This document shows positions 11,201 through 26,200 of a stretch of 64,000 nucleotides of DNA, in pieces. The notes below the pieces were generated by a model that saw only the letters and a list, made by a program, of their open reading frames with translations, did not search any database and was not told the DNA's origin. Both the position numbers and the translations under genes were made by a program. This DNA comes from Acanthacorydalis orientalis (lineage: Eukaryota > Arthropoda > Insecta > Megaloptera > Corydalidae): NCBI GenBank assembly GCA_034766995.1, contig CM068325.1, positions 619,495-683,494 of the forward strand, in the 5' to 3' direction. The first letter of the stretch is position 1, and every line of letters begins with the position of its first letter.

Positions 11201-14200
11201 CATATTTCTTGTTATTTCAGTAAAAGTATGTCAGTTCTATATAAAAGTTGCAATATTTTTGAACAATTCTCGAGTCTGGTCGTTGAAAATCACGTTTATA
11301 TGAAAAATATCGCAATTTCAAGCGACAAAAACGCTATTTCAGTGATAATATCACAGAATTTACCAAAAATGTATACATATTTGGTGTTATTTCAGTCAAA
11401 ATAAGTTAGTTCTATATAAAAGTTGCAACATTTTTCGTCAAATATCGAGTCTGGTCGTTGAAAATCACGTTTATATGAAAAATATCGCTATTTCAAGCGA
11501 CAAAAACGCTATTTCAGTGATAATATCACAGAATTTACAAAAAATGTATACATGTTTCGTGTTATTTCAGTCAAAATAAGTTAGTTTTATATAAAAGTTG
11601 CAACATTTTTCGTCAAATATCGAGTCTGGTCGTTGAAAATCACGTTTATATGAAAAATATCGCAATTTCAAGCGACAAAAACGCTATTTCAGTGATAATA
11701 TCACAGAATTTATCAAAAATGTACACATATTTCTTGTTATTTCAGTAAAAGTATGTCAGTTCTATATAAAAGTTGCAATATTTTTGAACAATTCTCGAGT
11801 CTGGTCGTTGAAAATCACGTTTATATGAAAAATATCGCAATTTCAAGCGACAAAAACGCTATTTCAGTGATAATATCACAGAATTTACCAAAAATGTATA
11901 CATATTTGGTGTTATTTCAGTCAAAATAAGTTAGTTCTATATAAAAGTTGCAACATTTTTCTTCAAATATCGAGTCTGGTCGTTGAAAATCACGTTTATA
12001 TGAAAAATATCGCTATTTCAAGCGACAAAAACGCTATTTCAGTGATAATATCACAGAATTTACAAAAAATGTATACATGTTTCGTGTTATTTCAGTCAAA
12101 ATAAGTTAGTTTTATATAAAAGTTGCAACATTTTTCGTCAAATATCGAGTCTGGTCGTTGAAAATCACGTTTATATGAAAAATATCGATATTTCAAGCGA
12201 CAAAAACGATATTTCAGTGATAATATCACAGAATTTATCAAAAATGTACACATATTTCTTGTTATTTCAGTAAAAGTATGTCAGTTCTATATAAAAGTTG
12301 CAATATTTTTGAACAATTCTCGAGTCTGGTCGTTGAAAATCACGTTTATATGAAAAATATCGCAATTTCAAGCGACAAAAACGCTATTTCAGTGATAATA
12401 TCACAGAATTTACCAAAAATGTATACATATTTGGTGTTATTTCAGTCAAAATAAGTTAGTTTTATATAAAAGTTGCAACATTTTTCGTCAAATATCGAGT
12501 CTGGTCGTTGAAAATCACGTTTATATGAAAAATATCGCAATTTCAAGCGACAAAAACGCTATTTCAGTGATAATATCACAGAATTTATCAAAAATGTACA
12601 CATATTTCGTGTTATTTCAGTAAAAGTATGTCAGTTCTATATAAAAGTTGCAATATTTTTGAACAATTCTCGAGTCTGGTCGTTGAAAATCACGTTTATA
12701 TGAAAAATATCGCAATTTCAAGCGACAAAAACGCTATTTCAGTGATAATATCTCAGAATTTACCAAAAATGTATACATCTTTGGTGCTATTTCAGTCAAA
12801 ATAAGTTAGTTCTATATAAAAGTTGCAACATTTTTCGTCAAATATCGAGTCTGGTGGTTGAAAATCACGTTTATATGAAAAATATCGCTATTCAAGCGAC
12901 AAAAACGCTATTTCAGTGATAATATCACAGAATTTACCAAAAATGTATACATATTTGGTGTTATTTCAGTCAAAATAAGATAGTTCTATATAAAAGTTGC
13001 AACATTTTTCGTCAAATATCGAGTCTGGTCGTTGAAAATCACGTTTATATGAAAAATATCGCTATTTCAAGCGACAAAAACGCTATTTCAGTGATAATAT
13101 CACAGAATTTACCAAAAATGTATACATGTTTCGTGTTATTTCAGTCAAAATAAGTTAGTTTTATATAAAAGTTGCAATATTTTTGAACAATTCTCGAGTC
13201 TGGTCGTTGAAAATCACGTTTATATGAAAAATATCGCAATTTCAAGCGACAAAAACGCTATTTCAGTGATAATATCACAGAATTTACCAAAAATGTATAC
13301 ATATTTGGTGTTATTTCAGTCAAAATAAGTTAGTTTTATATAAAAGTTGCAACATTTTTCGTCAAATATCGAGTCTGGTCGTTGAAAATCACGTTTATAT
13401 GAAAAATATCGCAATTTCAAGCGACAAAAACGCTACTTCAGTGATAATATCACAGAATTTACCAAAAATGTATACATATTTGGTGTTATTTCAGTCAAAA
13501 TAAGTTAGTTCTATATAAAAGTTGCAACATTTTTCTTCAAATATCGAGTCTGGTCGTTGAAAATCACGTTTATATGAAAAATATCGCAATTTCAAGCGAC
13601 AAAAACGCTATTTCAGTGATAATATCACAGAATTTACAAAAAATGTATACATGTTTCGTGTTATTTCAGTCAAAATAAGTTAGTTTTATATAAAAGTTGC
13701 AACATTTTTCGTCAAATATCGAGTCTGGTCGTTGAAAATCACGTTTATATGAAAAATATCGCAATTTCAAGCGACAAAAACGCTACTTCAGTGATAATAT
13801 CACAGAATTTATCAAAAATGTACACATATTTCGTGTTATTTCAGTAAAAGTATGTCAGTTCTATATAAAAGTTGCAATATTTTTGAACAATTCTCGAGTC
13901 TGGTCGTTGAAAATCACGTTTATATGAAAAATATCGCAATTTCAAGCGACAAAAACGCTATTTCAGTGATAATATCACAGAATTTATCAAAAATGTATAC
14001 ATACTTGGTGTTATTTCAGTCAAAATAAGTTAGTTTTATATAAAAGTTGCAACATTTTTCGTCAAATATCGAGTCTGGTCGTTGAAAATCACGTTTATAT
14101 GAAAAATATCGCTATTTCAAGCGACAAAAACACTATTTCAGTGATAATATCACATAATTTATCAAAAATGTACACATATTTCTTGTTATTTCAGTAAAAG

Positions 14201-17200
14201 TATGTCAGTTCTATATAAAAGTTGCAATATTTTTGAACAATTCTCGAGTCTGGTCGTTGAAAATCACGTTTATATGAAAAATATCGCAATTTCAAGCGAC
14301 AAAAACGCTATTTCAGTGATAATATCACAGAATTTACCAAAAATGTATACATATTTGGTGTTATTTCAGTCAAAATAAGTTAGTTCTATATAAAAGTTGC
14401 AACATTTTTCGTCAAATATCGAGTCTGGTCGTTGAAAATCACGTTTATATGAAAAATATCGCTATTTCAAGCGACAAAAACGCTATTTCAGTGATAATAT
14501 CACAGAATTTACAAAAAATGTATACATGTTTCGTGTTATTTCAGTCAAAATAAGTTAGTTTTATATAAAAGTTGCAACATTTTTCGTCAAATATCGAGTC
14601 TGGTCGTTGAAAATCACGTTTATATGAAAAATATCGCAATTTCAAGCGACAAAAATGCTATTTCAGTGATAATATCACAGAATTTATCAAAAATGTACAC
14701 ATATTTCGTGTTATTTCAGTAAAAGTATGTCAGTTCTATATAAAAGTTGCAATATTTTTGAACAATTCTCGAGTCTGGTCGTTGAAAATCACGTTTATAT
14801 GAAAAATATCGCAATTTCAAGCGACAAAAACGCTATTTCAGTGATAATATCACAGAATTTACCAAAAATGTATACATATTTGGTGTTATTTCAGTCAAAA
14901 TAAGTTAGTTCTATATAAAAGTTGCAACATTTTTCGTCAAATATCGAGTCTGGTCGTTGAAAATCACGTTTATATGAAAAATATCGCTATTTCAAGCGAC
15001 AAAAACGCTATTTCAGTGATCATATCACAGAATTTACAAAAAATGTATACATATTTGGTGTTATTTCAGTCAAAATAAGTTAGTTTTATATAAAAGATGC
15101 AACATTTTTCGTCAAATATCGAGTCTGGTCGTTGAAAATCACGTTTATATGAAAAATATCGCTATTTCAAGCGACAAAAACACTATTTCAGTGATAATAT
15201 CACATAATTTATCAAAAATGTACACATATTTCTTGTTATTTCAGTAAAAGTATGTCAGTTCTATATAAAAGTTGCAATATTTTTGAACAATTCTCGAGTC
15301 TGGTCGTTAAAAATCACGTTTTTATGAAAAATATCGCAATTTCAAGCGACAAAAACGCTATTTCAGTGATAATATCACAGAATTTACCAAAAATGTATAC
15401 ATATTTGGTGTTATTTCAGTCAAAATAAGTTAGTTTTATATAAAAGTTGCAACATTTTTCGTCAAATATCGAGTCTGGTCGTTGAAAATCACGTTTATAT
15501 GAAAAATATCGCTATTTCAAGCGACAAAAACGCTACTTCAGTGATAATATCACAGAATTTATCAAAAATGTACACATATTTCTTGTTATTTCAGTAAAAG
15601 TATGTCAGTTCTATATAAAAGTTGCAATATTTTTGAACAATTCTCGAGTCTGGTCGTTGAAAATCACGTTTATATGAAAAATATCGCAATTTCAAGCGAC
15701 AAAAACGCTATTTCAGTGATAATATCACAGAATTTACCAAAAATGTATACATATTTGGTGTTATTTCAGTCAAAATAAGTTAGTTCTATATAAAAGTTGC
15801 AACATTTTTCGTCAAATATCGAGTCTGGTCGTTGAAAATCACGTTTATATGAAAAATATCGCTATTTCAAGCGACAAAAACGCTATTTCAGTGATAATAT
15901 CACAGAATTTATCAAAAATGTACACATATTTCGTGTTATTTCAGTAAAAGTATGTCAGTTCTATATAAAAGTTGCAACATTTTTCGTCAAATATCGAGTC
16001 TGGTCGTTGAAAATCACGTTTATATGAAAAATATCGCAATTTCAAGCGACAAAAACGCTATTTCAGTGATAATATCACAGAATTTACCAAAAATGTATAC
16101 ATATTTGGTGTTATTTCAGTCAAAATAAGTTAGTTTTATATAAAAGTTGCAACATTTTTCGTCAAATATCGAGTCTGGTCGTTGAAAATCACGTTTATAT
16201 GAAAAATATCGCAATTTCAAGCGACAAAAACGCTATTTCAGTGATAATATCACAGAATTTATCAAAAATGTACACATATTTCTTGTTATTTCAGTAAAAG
16301 TATGTCAGTTCTATATAAAAGTTGCAATATTTTTGAACAATTCTCGAGTCTGGTCGTTGAAAATCACGTTTATATGAAAAATATCGCAATTTCAAGCGAC
16401 AAAAACGCTATTTCAGTGATAATTTCACAGAATTTATCAAAAATGTACACATATTTGGTGTTATTTTAGTAAAAGTATGTCAGTTCTATATAAAAGTTGC
16501 AATATTTTTGAACAATTCTCGAGTCTGGTCGTTGAAAATCACGTTTATATGAAAAATATCGCAATTTCAAGCGACAAAAACGCTACTTCAGTGATAATAT
16601 CACAGAATTTATCAAAAATGTATACATATTTGGTGTTATTTAAGTCAAAATAAGTTAGTTTTATATAAAAGTTGCAACATTTTTCGTCAAATATCGAGTC
16701 TGGTCGTTGATAATCACGTTTATATGAAAAATATCGCTATTTCAAGCGACAAAAACGCTATTTCAGTGATAACATCACAGAATTTACAAAAAATGTATAC
16801 ATGTTTCGTGTTATTTCAGTCAAAATAAGTTAGTTTTATATAAAAGTTGCAATATTTTTGAACAATTCTCGAGTCTGGTCGTTGAAAATCACGTTTATAT
16901 GAAAAATATCGCAATTTCAAGCGACAAAAACGCTACTTCAGTGATAATATCACAGAATTTATCAAAAATGTACACATATTTCGTGTTATTTCAGTAAAAG
17001 TATGTCAGTTCTATATAAAAGTTGCAATATTTTTGAACAATTCTCGAGTCTGGTCGTTGAAAATCACGTTTATATGAAAAATATCGCAATTTCAAGCGAC
17101 AAAAACGCTATTTCAGTGATAATATCACAGAATTTATCAAAAATGTACACATATTTCGTGTTATTTCAGTCAAAATAAGTTAGTTTTATATAAAAGTTGC

Positions 17201-20200
17201 AACATTTTTCGTCAAATATCGAGTCTGGTCGTTGAAAATCACGTTTATATGAAAAATATCGCAATTTCAAGCGACAAAAACGCTATTTCAGTGATAATAT
17301 CACAGAATTTATCAAAAATGTACACATATTTCGTGTTATTTCAGTAAAAGTATGTCAGTTCTATATAAAAGTTGCAATATTTTTGAACAATTCTCGAGTC
17401 TGGTCGTTGAAAATCACGTTTATATGAAAAATATCGCAATTTCAAGCGACAAAAACGCTATTTCAGTGATAATATCACAGAATTTACCAAAAATGTATAC
17501 ATATTTGGTGTTATTTCAGTCAAAATAAGTTAGTTCTATATAAAAGTTGCAACATTTTTCGTCAAATATCGAGTCTGGTCGTTGAAAATCACGTTTATAT
17601 GAAAAATATCGCAATTTCAAGCGACAAAAACGCTACTTCAGTGATAATATCACAGAATTTATCAAAAATGTACACATATTTCGTGTTATTTCAGTAAAAG
17701 TATGTCAGTTCTATATAAAAGTTGCAATATTTTTGAACAATTCTCGAGTCTGGTCGTTGAAAATCACGTTTATATGAAAAATATCGCAATTTCAAGCGAC
17801 AAAAACGCTATTTCAGTGATAATATCACAGAATTTATCAAAAATGTACACATATTTCGTGTTATTTCAGTAAAAGTATGTCAGTTCTATATAAAAGTTGC
17901 AATATTTTTGAACAATTCTCGAGTCTGGTCGTTGAAAATCACGTTTATATGAAAAATATCGCAATTTCAAGCGACAAAAACGCTATTTCAGTGATAATAT
18001 CACAGAATTTACCAAAAATGTATACATATTTGGTGTTATTTCAGTCAAAATAAGTTAGTTTTATATAAAAGTTGCAACATTTTTCGTCAAATATCGAGTC
18101 TGGTCGTTGAAAATCACGTTTATATGAAAAATATCGCAATTTCAAGCGACAAAAACGCTATTTCAGTGATAATATCACAGAATTTATCAAAAATGTACAC
18201 ATATTTCTTGTTATTTCAGTAAAAGTATGTCAGTTCTATATAAAAGTTGCAATATTTTTGAACAATTCTCGAGTCTGGTCGTTGAAAATCACGTTTATAT
18301 GAAAAATATCGCAATTTCAAGCGACAAAAACGCTATTTCAGTGATAATATCACAGAATTTACCAAAAATGTATACATATTTGGTGTTATTTCAGTCAAAA
18401 TAAGTTAGTTCTATATAAAAGTTGCAACATTTTTCGTCAAATATCGAGTCTGGTCGTTGAAAATCACGTTTATATGAAAAATATCGCAATTTCAAGCGAC
18501 AAAAACGCTACTTCAGTGATAATATCACAGAATTTATCAAAAATGTACACATATTTCGTGTTATTTCAGTAAAAGTATGTCAGTTCTATATAAAAGTTGC
18601 AATATTTTTGAACAATTCTCGAGTCTGGTCGTTGAAAATCACGTTTATATGAAAAATATCGCAATTTCAAGCGACAAAAACGCTATTTCAGTGATAATAT
18701 CACAGAATTTACCAAAAATGTATACATATTTGGTGTTATTTCAGTCAAAATAAGTTAGTTCTATATAAAAGTTGCAACATTTTTCGTCAAATATCGAGTC
18801 TGGTCGTTGAAAATCACGTTTATATGAAAAATATCGCAATTTCAAGCGACAAAAACGCTATTTCAGTGATAATATCACAGAATTTACCAAAAATGTATAC
18901 ATGTTTCGTGTTATTTCAGTCAAAATAAGTTAGTTTTATATAAAAGTTGCAACATTTTTCGTCAAATATCGAGTCTGGTCGTTGAAAATCACGTTTATAT
19001 GAAAAATATCGCAATTTCAAGCGACAAAAACGCTATTTCAGTGATAATATCACAGAATTTATCAAAAATGTACACATATTTCGTGTTATTTCAGTAAAAG
19101 TATGTCAGTTCTATATAAAAGTTGCAATATTTTTGAACAATTCTCGAGTCTGGTCGTTGAAAATCACGTTTATATGAAAAATATCGCAATTTCAAGCGAC
19201 AAAAACGCTATTTCAGTGATAATATCACAGAATTTATCAAAAATGTATACATACTTGGTGTTATTTCAGTCAAAATAAGTTAGTTTTATATAAAAGTTGC
19301 AACATTTTTCGTCAAATATCGAGTCTGGTCGTTGAAAATCACGTTTATATGAAAAATATCGCAATTTCAAGCGACAAAAACGCTACTTCAGTGATAATAT
19401 CACAGAATTTATCAAAAATGTACACATATTTCTTGTTATTTCAGTAAAAGTATGTCAGTTCTATATAAAAGTTGCAATATTTTTGAACAATTCTCGAGTC
19501 TGGTCGTTGAAAATCACGTTTATATGAAAAATATCGCAATTTCAAGCGACAAAAACGCTATTTCAGTGATAATATCACAGAATTTACCAAAAATGTATAC
19601 ATATTTGGTGTTATTTCAGTCAAAATAAGTTAGTTCTATATAAAAGTTGCAACATTTTTCGTCAAATATCGAGTCTGGTCGTTGAAAATCACGTTTATAT
19701 GAAAAATATCGCAATTTCAAGCGACAAAAACGCTACTTCAGTGATAATATCACAGAATTTATCAAAAATGTACACATATTTCGTGTTATTTCAGTAAAAG
19801 TATGTCAGTTCTATATAAAAGTTGCAATATTTTTGAACAATTCTCGAGTCTGGTCGTTGAAAATCACGTTTATATGAAAAATATCGCAATTTCAAGCGAC
19901 AAAAACGCTATTTCAGTGATAATATCACAGAATTTATCAAAAATGTACACATATTTCGTGTTATTTCAGTAAAAGTATGTCAGTTCTATATAAAAGTTGC
20001 AATATTTTTGAACAATTCTCGAGTCTGGTCGTTGAAAATCACGTTTATATGAAAAATATCGCAATTTCAAGCGACAAAAACGCTATTTCAGTGATAATAT
20101 CACAGAATTTATCAAAAATGTATACATACTTGGTGTTATTTCAGTCAAAATAAGTTAGTTTTATATAAAAGTTGCAACATTTTTCGTCAAATATCGAGTC

Positions 20201-23200
20201 TGGTCGTTGAAAATCACGTTTATATGAAAAATATCGCAATTTCAAGCGACAAAAACGCTATTTCAGTGATAATATCACAGAATTTATCAAAAATGTACAC
20301 ATATTTCGTGTTATTTCAGTAAAAGTATGTCAGTTCTATATAAAAGTTGCAATATTTTTGAACAATTCTCGAGTCTGGTCGTTGAAAATCACGTTTATAT
20401 GAAAAATATCGCAATTTCAAGCGACAAAAACGCTATTTCAGTGATAATATCACAGAATTTATCAAAAATGTACACATATTTGGTGTTATTTCAGTCAAAA
20501 TAAGTTAGTTCTATATAAAAGTTGCAACATTTTTCGTCAAATATCGAGTCTGGTCGTTGAAAATCACGTTTATATGAAAAATATCGCAATTTCAAGCGAC
20601 AAAAACGCTATTTCAGTGATAATATCACAGAATTTACCAAAAATGTATACATATTTGGTGTTATTTCAGTCAAAATATGTTAGTTCTATATAAAAGTTGC
20701 AACATTTTTGAACAATTCTCGAGTCTGGTCGTTGAAAATCACGTTTATATGAAAAATATCGATATTTCAAGCGACAAAAACGATATTTCAGTGATAATAT
20801 CACAGAATTTATCAAAAATGTATACATACTTGGTGTTATTTCAGTCAAAATAAGTTAGTTTTATATAAAAGTTGCAACATTTTTCGTCAAATATCGAGTC
20901 TGGTCGTTGAAAATCACGTTTATATGAAAAATATCGCAATTTCAAGCGACAAAAACGCTATTTCAGTGATAATATCACAGAATTTATCAAAAATGTACAC
21001 ATATTTCTTGTTATTTCAGTAAAAGTATGTCAGTTCTATATAAAAGTTGCAATATTTTTGAACAATTCTCGAGTCTGGTCGTTGAAAATCACGTTTATAT
21101 GAAAAATATCGCAATTTCAAGCGACAAAAACGCTATTTCAGTGATAATATCACAGAATTTACCAAAAATGTATACATATTTGGTGTTATTTCAGTCAAAA
21201 TAAGTTAGTTCTATATAAAAGTTGCAACATTTTTCGTCAAATATCGAGTCTGGTCGTTGAAAATCACGTTTATATGAAAAATATCGCAATTTCAAGCGAC
21301 AAAAACGCTATTTCAGTGATAATATCACAGAATTTATCAAAAATGTACACATATTTCGTGTTATTTCAGTAAAAGTATGTCAGTTCTATATAAAAGTTGC
21401 AATATTTTTGAACAATTCTCGAGTCTGGTCGTTGAAAATCACGTTTATATGAAAAATATCGCAATTTCAAGCGACAAAAACGCTATTTCAGTGATAATAT
21501 CACAGAATTTATCAAAAATGTATACATATTTGGTGTTATTTCAGTCAAAATAAGTTAGTTCTATATAAAAGTTGCAACATTTTTCGTCAAATATCGAGTC
21601 TGGTCGTTGAAAATCACGTTTATATGAAAAATATCGCAATTTCAAGCGACAAAAACGCTACTTCAGTGATAATATCACAGAATTTATCAAAAATGTACAC
21701 ATATTTCGTGTTATTTCAGTAAAAGTATGTCAGTTCTATATAAAAGTTGCAATATTTTTGAACAATTCTCGAGTCTGGTCGTTGAAAATCACGTTTATAT
21801 GAAAAATATCGCAATTTCAAGCGACAAAAACGCTATTTCAGTGATAATATCACAGAATTTACCAAAAATGTATACATGTTTCGTGTTATTTCAGTCAAAA
21901 TAAGTTAGTTTTATATAAAAGTTGCAACATTTTTCGTCAAATATCGAGTCTGGTCGTTGAAAATCACGTTTATATGAAAAATATCGCAATTTCAAGCGAC
22001 AAAAACGCTATTTCAGTGATAATATCACAGAATTTATCAAAAATGTACACATATTTCGTGTTATTTCAGTAAAAGTATGTCAGTTCTATATAAAAGTTGC
22101 AATATTTTTGAACAATTCTCGAGTCTGGTCGTTGAAAATCACGTTTATATGAAAAATATCGCAATTTCAAGCGACAAAAACGCTATTTCAGTGATAATAT
22201 CACAGAATTTATCAAAAATGTACACATATTTCGTGTTATTTCAGTAAAAGTATGTCAGTTCTATATAAAAGTTGCAATATTTTTGAACAATTCTCGAGTC
22301 TGGTCGTTGAAAATCACGTTTATATGAAAAATATCGCAATTTCAAGCGACAAAAACGCTATTTCAGTGATAATATCACAGAATTTATCAAAAATGTACAC
22401 ATATTTCGTGTTATTTCAGTAAAAGTATGTCAGTTCTATATAAAAGTTGCAATATTTTTGAACAATTCTCGAGTCTGGTCGTTGAAAATCACGTTTATAT
22501 GAAAAATATCGCAATTTCAAGCGACAAAAACGCTATTTCAGTGATAATATCACAGAATTTACCAAAAATGTATACATATTTGGTGTTATTTCAGTCAAAA
22601 TAAGTTAGTTTTATATAAAAGTTGCAACATTTTTCGTCAAATATCGAGTCTGGTCGTTGAAAATCACGTTTATATGAAAAATATCGCAATTTCAAGCGAC
22701 AAAAACGCTACTTCAGTTATAATATCACAGAATCTATCAAAAATGTACACATATTTCGTGTTATTTCAGTAAAGGTATGTCAGTTCTATATAAAAGTTGC
22801 AATATTTTTGAACAATTCTCGAGTCTGGTCGTTGAAAATCGCGTTTATATGAAAAATATCGCAATTTCAAGCGACAAAAACGCTATTTCAGTGATAATAT
22901 CACAGAATTTATCAAAAATGGACACATATTTCGTGTTATTTCAGTCAAAATAAGTTAGTTCTATATAAAAGTTGCAACATTTTTCGTCAAATATCGAGTC
23001 TGGTCGTTGAAAATCACGTTTATATGAAAAATATCGCAATTTCAAGCGACAAAAACGCTACTTCAGTGATAATATCACAGAATTTATCAAAAATGTACAC
23101 ATATTTCGTGTTATTTCAGTAAAAGTATGTCAGTTCTATATAAAAGTTGCAATATTTTTGAACAATTCTCGAGTCTGGTCGTTGAAAATCACGTTTATAT

Positions 23201-26200
23201 GAAAAATATCGCAATTTCAAGCGACAAAAACGCTATTTCAGTGATAATATCACAGAATTTATCAAAAATGTATACATATTTGGTGTTATTTCAGTAAAAG
23301 TATGTCAGTTCTATATAAAAGTTGCAACATTTTTCGTCAAATATCGAGTCTGGTCGTTGAAAATCACGTTTATATGAAAAATATCGCAATTTCAAGCGAC
23401 AAAAACGCTATTTCAGTGATAATATCACAGAATTTATCAAAAATGTACACATATTTCGTGTTATTTCAGTAAAAGTATGTCAGTTCTATATAAAAGTTGC
23501 AATATTTTTGAACAATTCTCGAGTCTGGTCGTTGAAAATCACGTTTATATGAAAAATATCGCAATTTCAAGCGACAAAAACGCTATTTCAGTGATAATAT
23601 CACAGAATTTACCAAAAATGTATACATATTTGGTGTTATTTCAGTCAAAATAAGTTAGTTCTATATAAAAGTTGCAACATTTTTCGTCAAATATCGAGTC
23701 TGGTCGTTGAAAATCACGTTTATATGAAAAATATCGCAATTTCAAGCGACAAAAACGCTATTTCAGTGATAATATCACAGAATTTATCAAAAATGTACAC
23801 ATATTTCGTGTTATTTCAGTAAAAGTATGTCAGTTCTATATAAAAGTTGCAATATTTTTGAACAATTCTCGAGTCTGGTCGTTGAAAATCACGTTTATAT
23901 GAAAAATATCGCAATTTCAAGCGACAAAAACGCTACTTCAGTGATAATATCACAGAATTTATCAAAAATGTACACATATTTCGTGTTATTTCAGTAAAAG
24001 TATGTCAGTTCTATATAAAAGTTGCAATATTTTTGAACAATTCTCGAGTCTGGTCGTTGAAAATCACGTTTATATGAAAAATATCGCAATTTCAAGCGAC
24101 AAAAACGCTATTTCAGTGATAATATCACAGAATTTATCAAAAATGTACACATATTTCGTGTTATTTCAGTCAAAATATGTTAGTTCTATATAAAAGTTGC
24201 AACATTTTTGAACAATTCTCGAGTCTGGTCGTTGAAAATCACGTTTATATGAAAAATATCGCAATTTCAAGCGACAAAAACGCTACTTCAGTGATAATAT
24301 CACAGAATTTATCAAAAATGTATACATATTTGGTGTTATTTCAGTCAAAATAAGTTAGTTTTATATAAAAGTTGCAACATTTTTCGTCAAATATCGAGTC
24401 TGGTCGTTGAAAATCACGTTTATATGAAAAATATCGCAATTTCAAGCGACAAAAACGCTATTTCAGTGATAATATCACAGAATTTATCAAAAATGTACAC
24501 ATATTTCTTGTTATTTCAGTAAAAGTATGTCAGTTCTATATAAAAGTTGCAATATTTTTGAACAATTCTCGAGTCTGGTCGTTGAAAATCACGTTTATAT
24601 GAAAAATATCGCAATTTCAAGCGACAAAAACGCTATTTCAGTGATAATATCACAGAATTTACCAAAAATGTATACATATTTGGTGTTATTTCAGTCAAAA
24701 TAAGTTAGTTCTATATAAAAGTTGCAACATTTTTCGTCAAATATCGAGTCTGGTCGTTGAAAATCACGTTTATATGAAAAATATCGCAATTTCAAGCGAC
24801 AAAAACGCTACTTCAGTGATAATATCACAGAATTTATCAAAAATGTACACATATTTCGTGTTATTTCAGTCAAAATAAGTTAGTTTTATATAAAAGTTGC
24901 AACATTTTTCGTCAAATATCGAGTCTGGTCGTTGAAAATCACGTTTATATGAAAAATATCGCAATTTCAAGCGACAAAAACGCTATTTCAGTGATAATAT
25001 CACAGAATTTATCAAAAATGTACACATATTTCGTGTTATTTCAGTAAAAGTATGTCAGTTCTATATAAAAGTTGCAATATTTTTGAACAATTCTCGAGTC
25101 TGGTCGTTGAAAATCACGTTTATATGAAAAATATCGCAATTTCAAGCGACAAAAACGCTATTTCAGTGATAATATCACAGAATTTACCAAAAATGTATAC
25201 ATATTTGGTGTTATTTCAGTCAAAATAAGTTAGTTCTATATAAAAGTTGCAATATTTTTGAACAATTCTCGAGTCTGGTCGTTGAAAATCACGTTTATAT
25301 GAAAAATATCGCAATTTCAAGCGACAAAAACGCTACTTCAGTGATAATATCACAGAATTTATCAAAAATGTACACATATTTCGTGTTATTTCAGTAAAAG
25401 TATGTCAGTTCTATATAAAAGTTGCAATATTTTTGAACAATTCTCGAGTCTGGTCGTTGAAAATCACGTTTATATGAAAAATATCGCAATTTCAAGCGAC
25501 AAAAACGCTACTTCAGTGATAATATCACAGAATTTATCAAAAATGTACACATATTTCGTGTTATTTCAGTAAAAGTATGTCAGTTCTATATAAAAGTTGC
25601 AATATTTTTGAACAATTCTCGAGTCTGGTCGTTGAAAATCACGTTTATATGAAAAATATCGCAATTTCAAGCGACAAAAACGCTATTTCAGTGATAATAT
25701 CACAGAATTTATCAAAAATGTATACATACTTGGTGTTATTTCAGTCAAAATAAGTTAGTTTTATATAAAAGTTGCAACATTTTTCGTCAAATATCGAGTC
25801 TGGTCGTTGAAAATCACGTTTATATGAAAAATATCGCAATTTCAAGCGACAAAAACGCTACTTCAGTGATAATATCACAGAATTTATCAAAAATGTACAC
25901 ATATTTCGTGTTATTTCAGTAAAAGTATGTCAGTTCTATATAAAAGTTGCAATATTTTTGAACAATTCTCGAGTCTGGTCGTTGAAAATCACGTTTATAT
26001 GAAAAATATCGCAATTTCAAGCGACAAAAACGCTATTTCAGTGATAATATCACAGAATTTACCAAAAATGTATACATATTTGGTGTTATTTCAGTCAAAA
26101 TAAGTTAGTTTTATATAAAAGTTGCAACATTTTTCGTCAAATATCGAGTCTGGTCGTTGAAAATCACGTTTATATGAAAAATATCGCAATTTCAAGCGAC

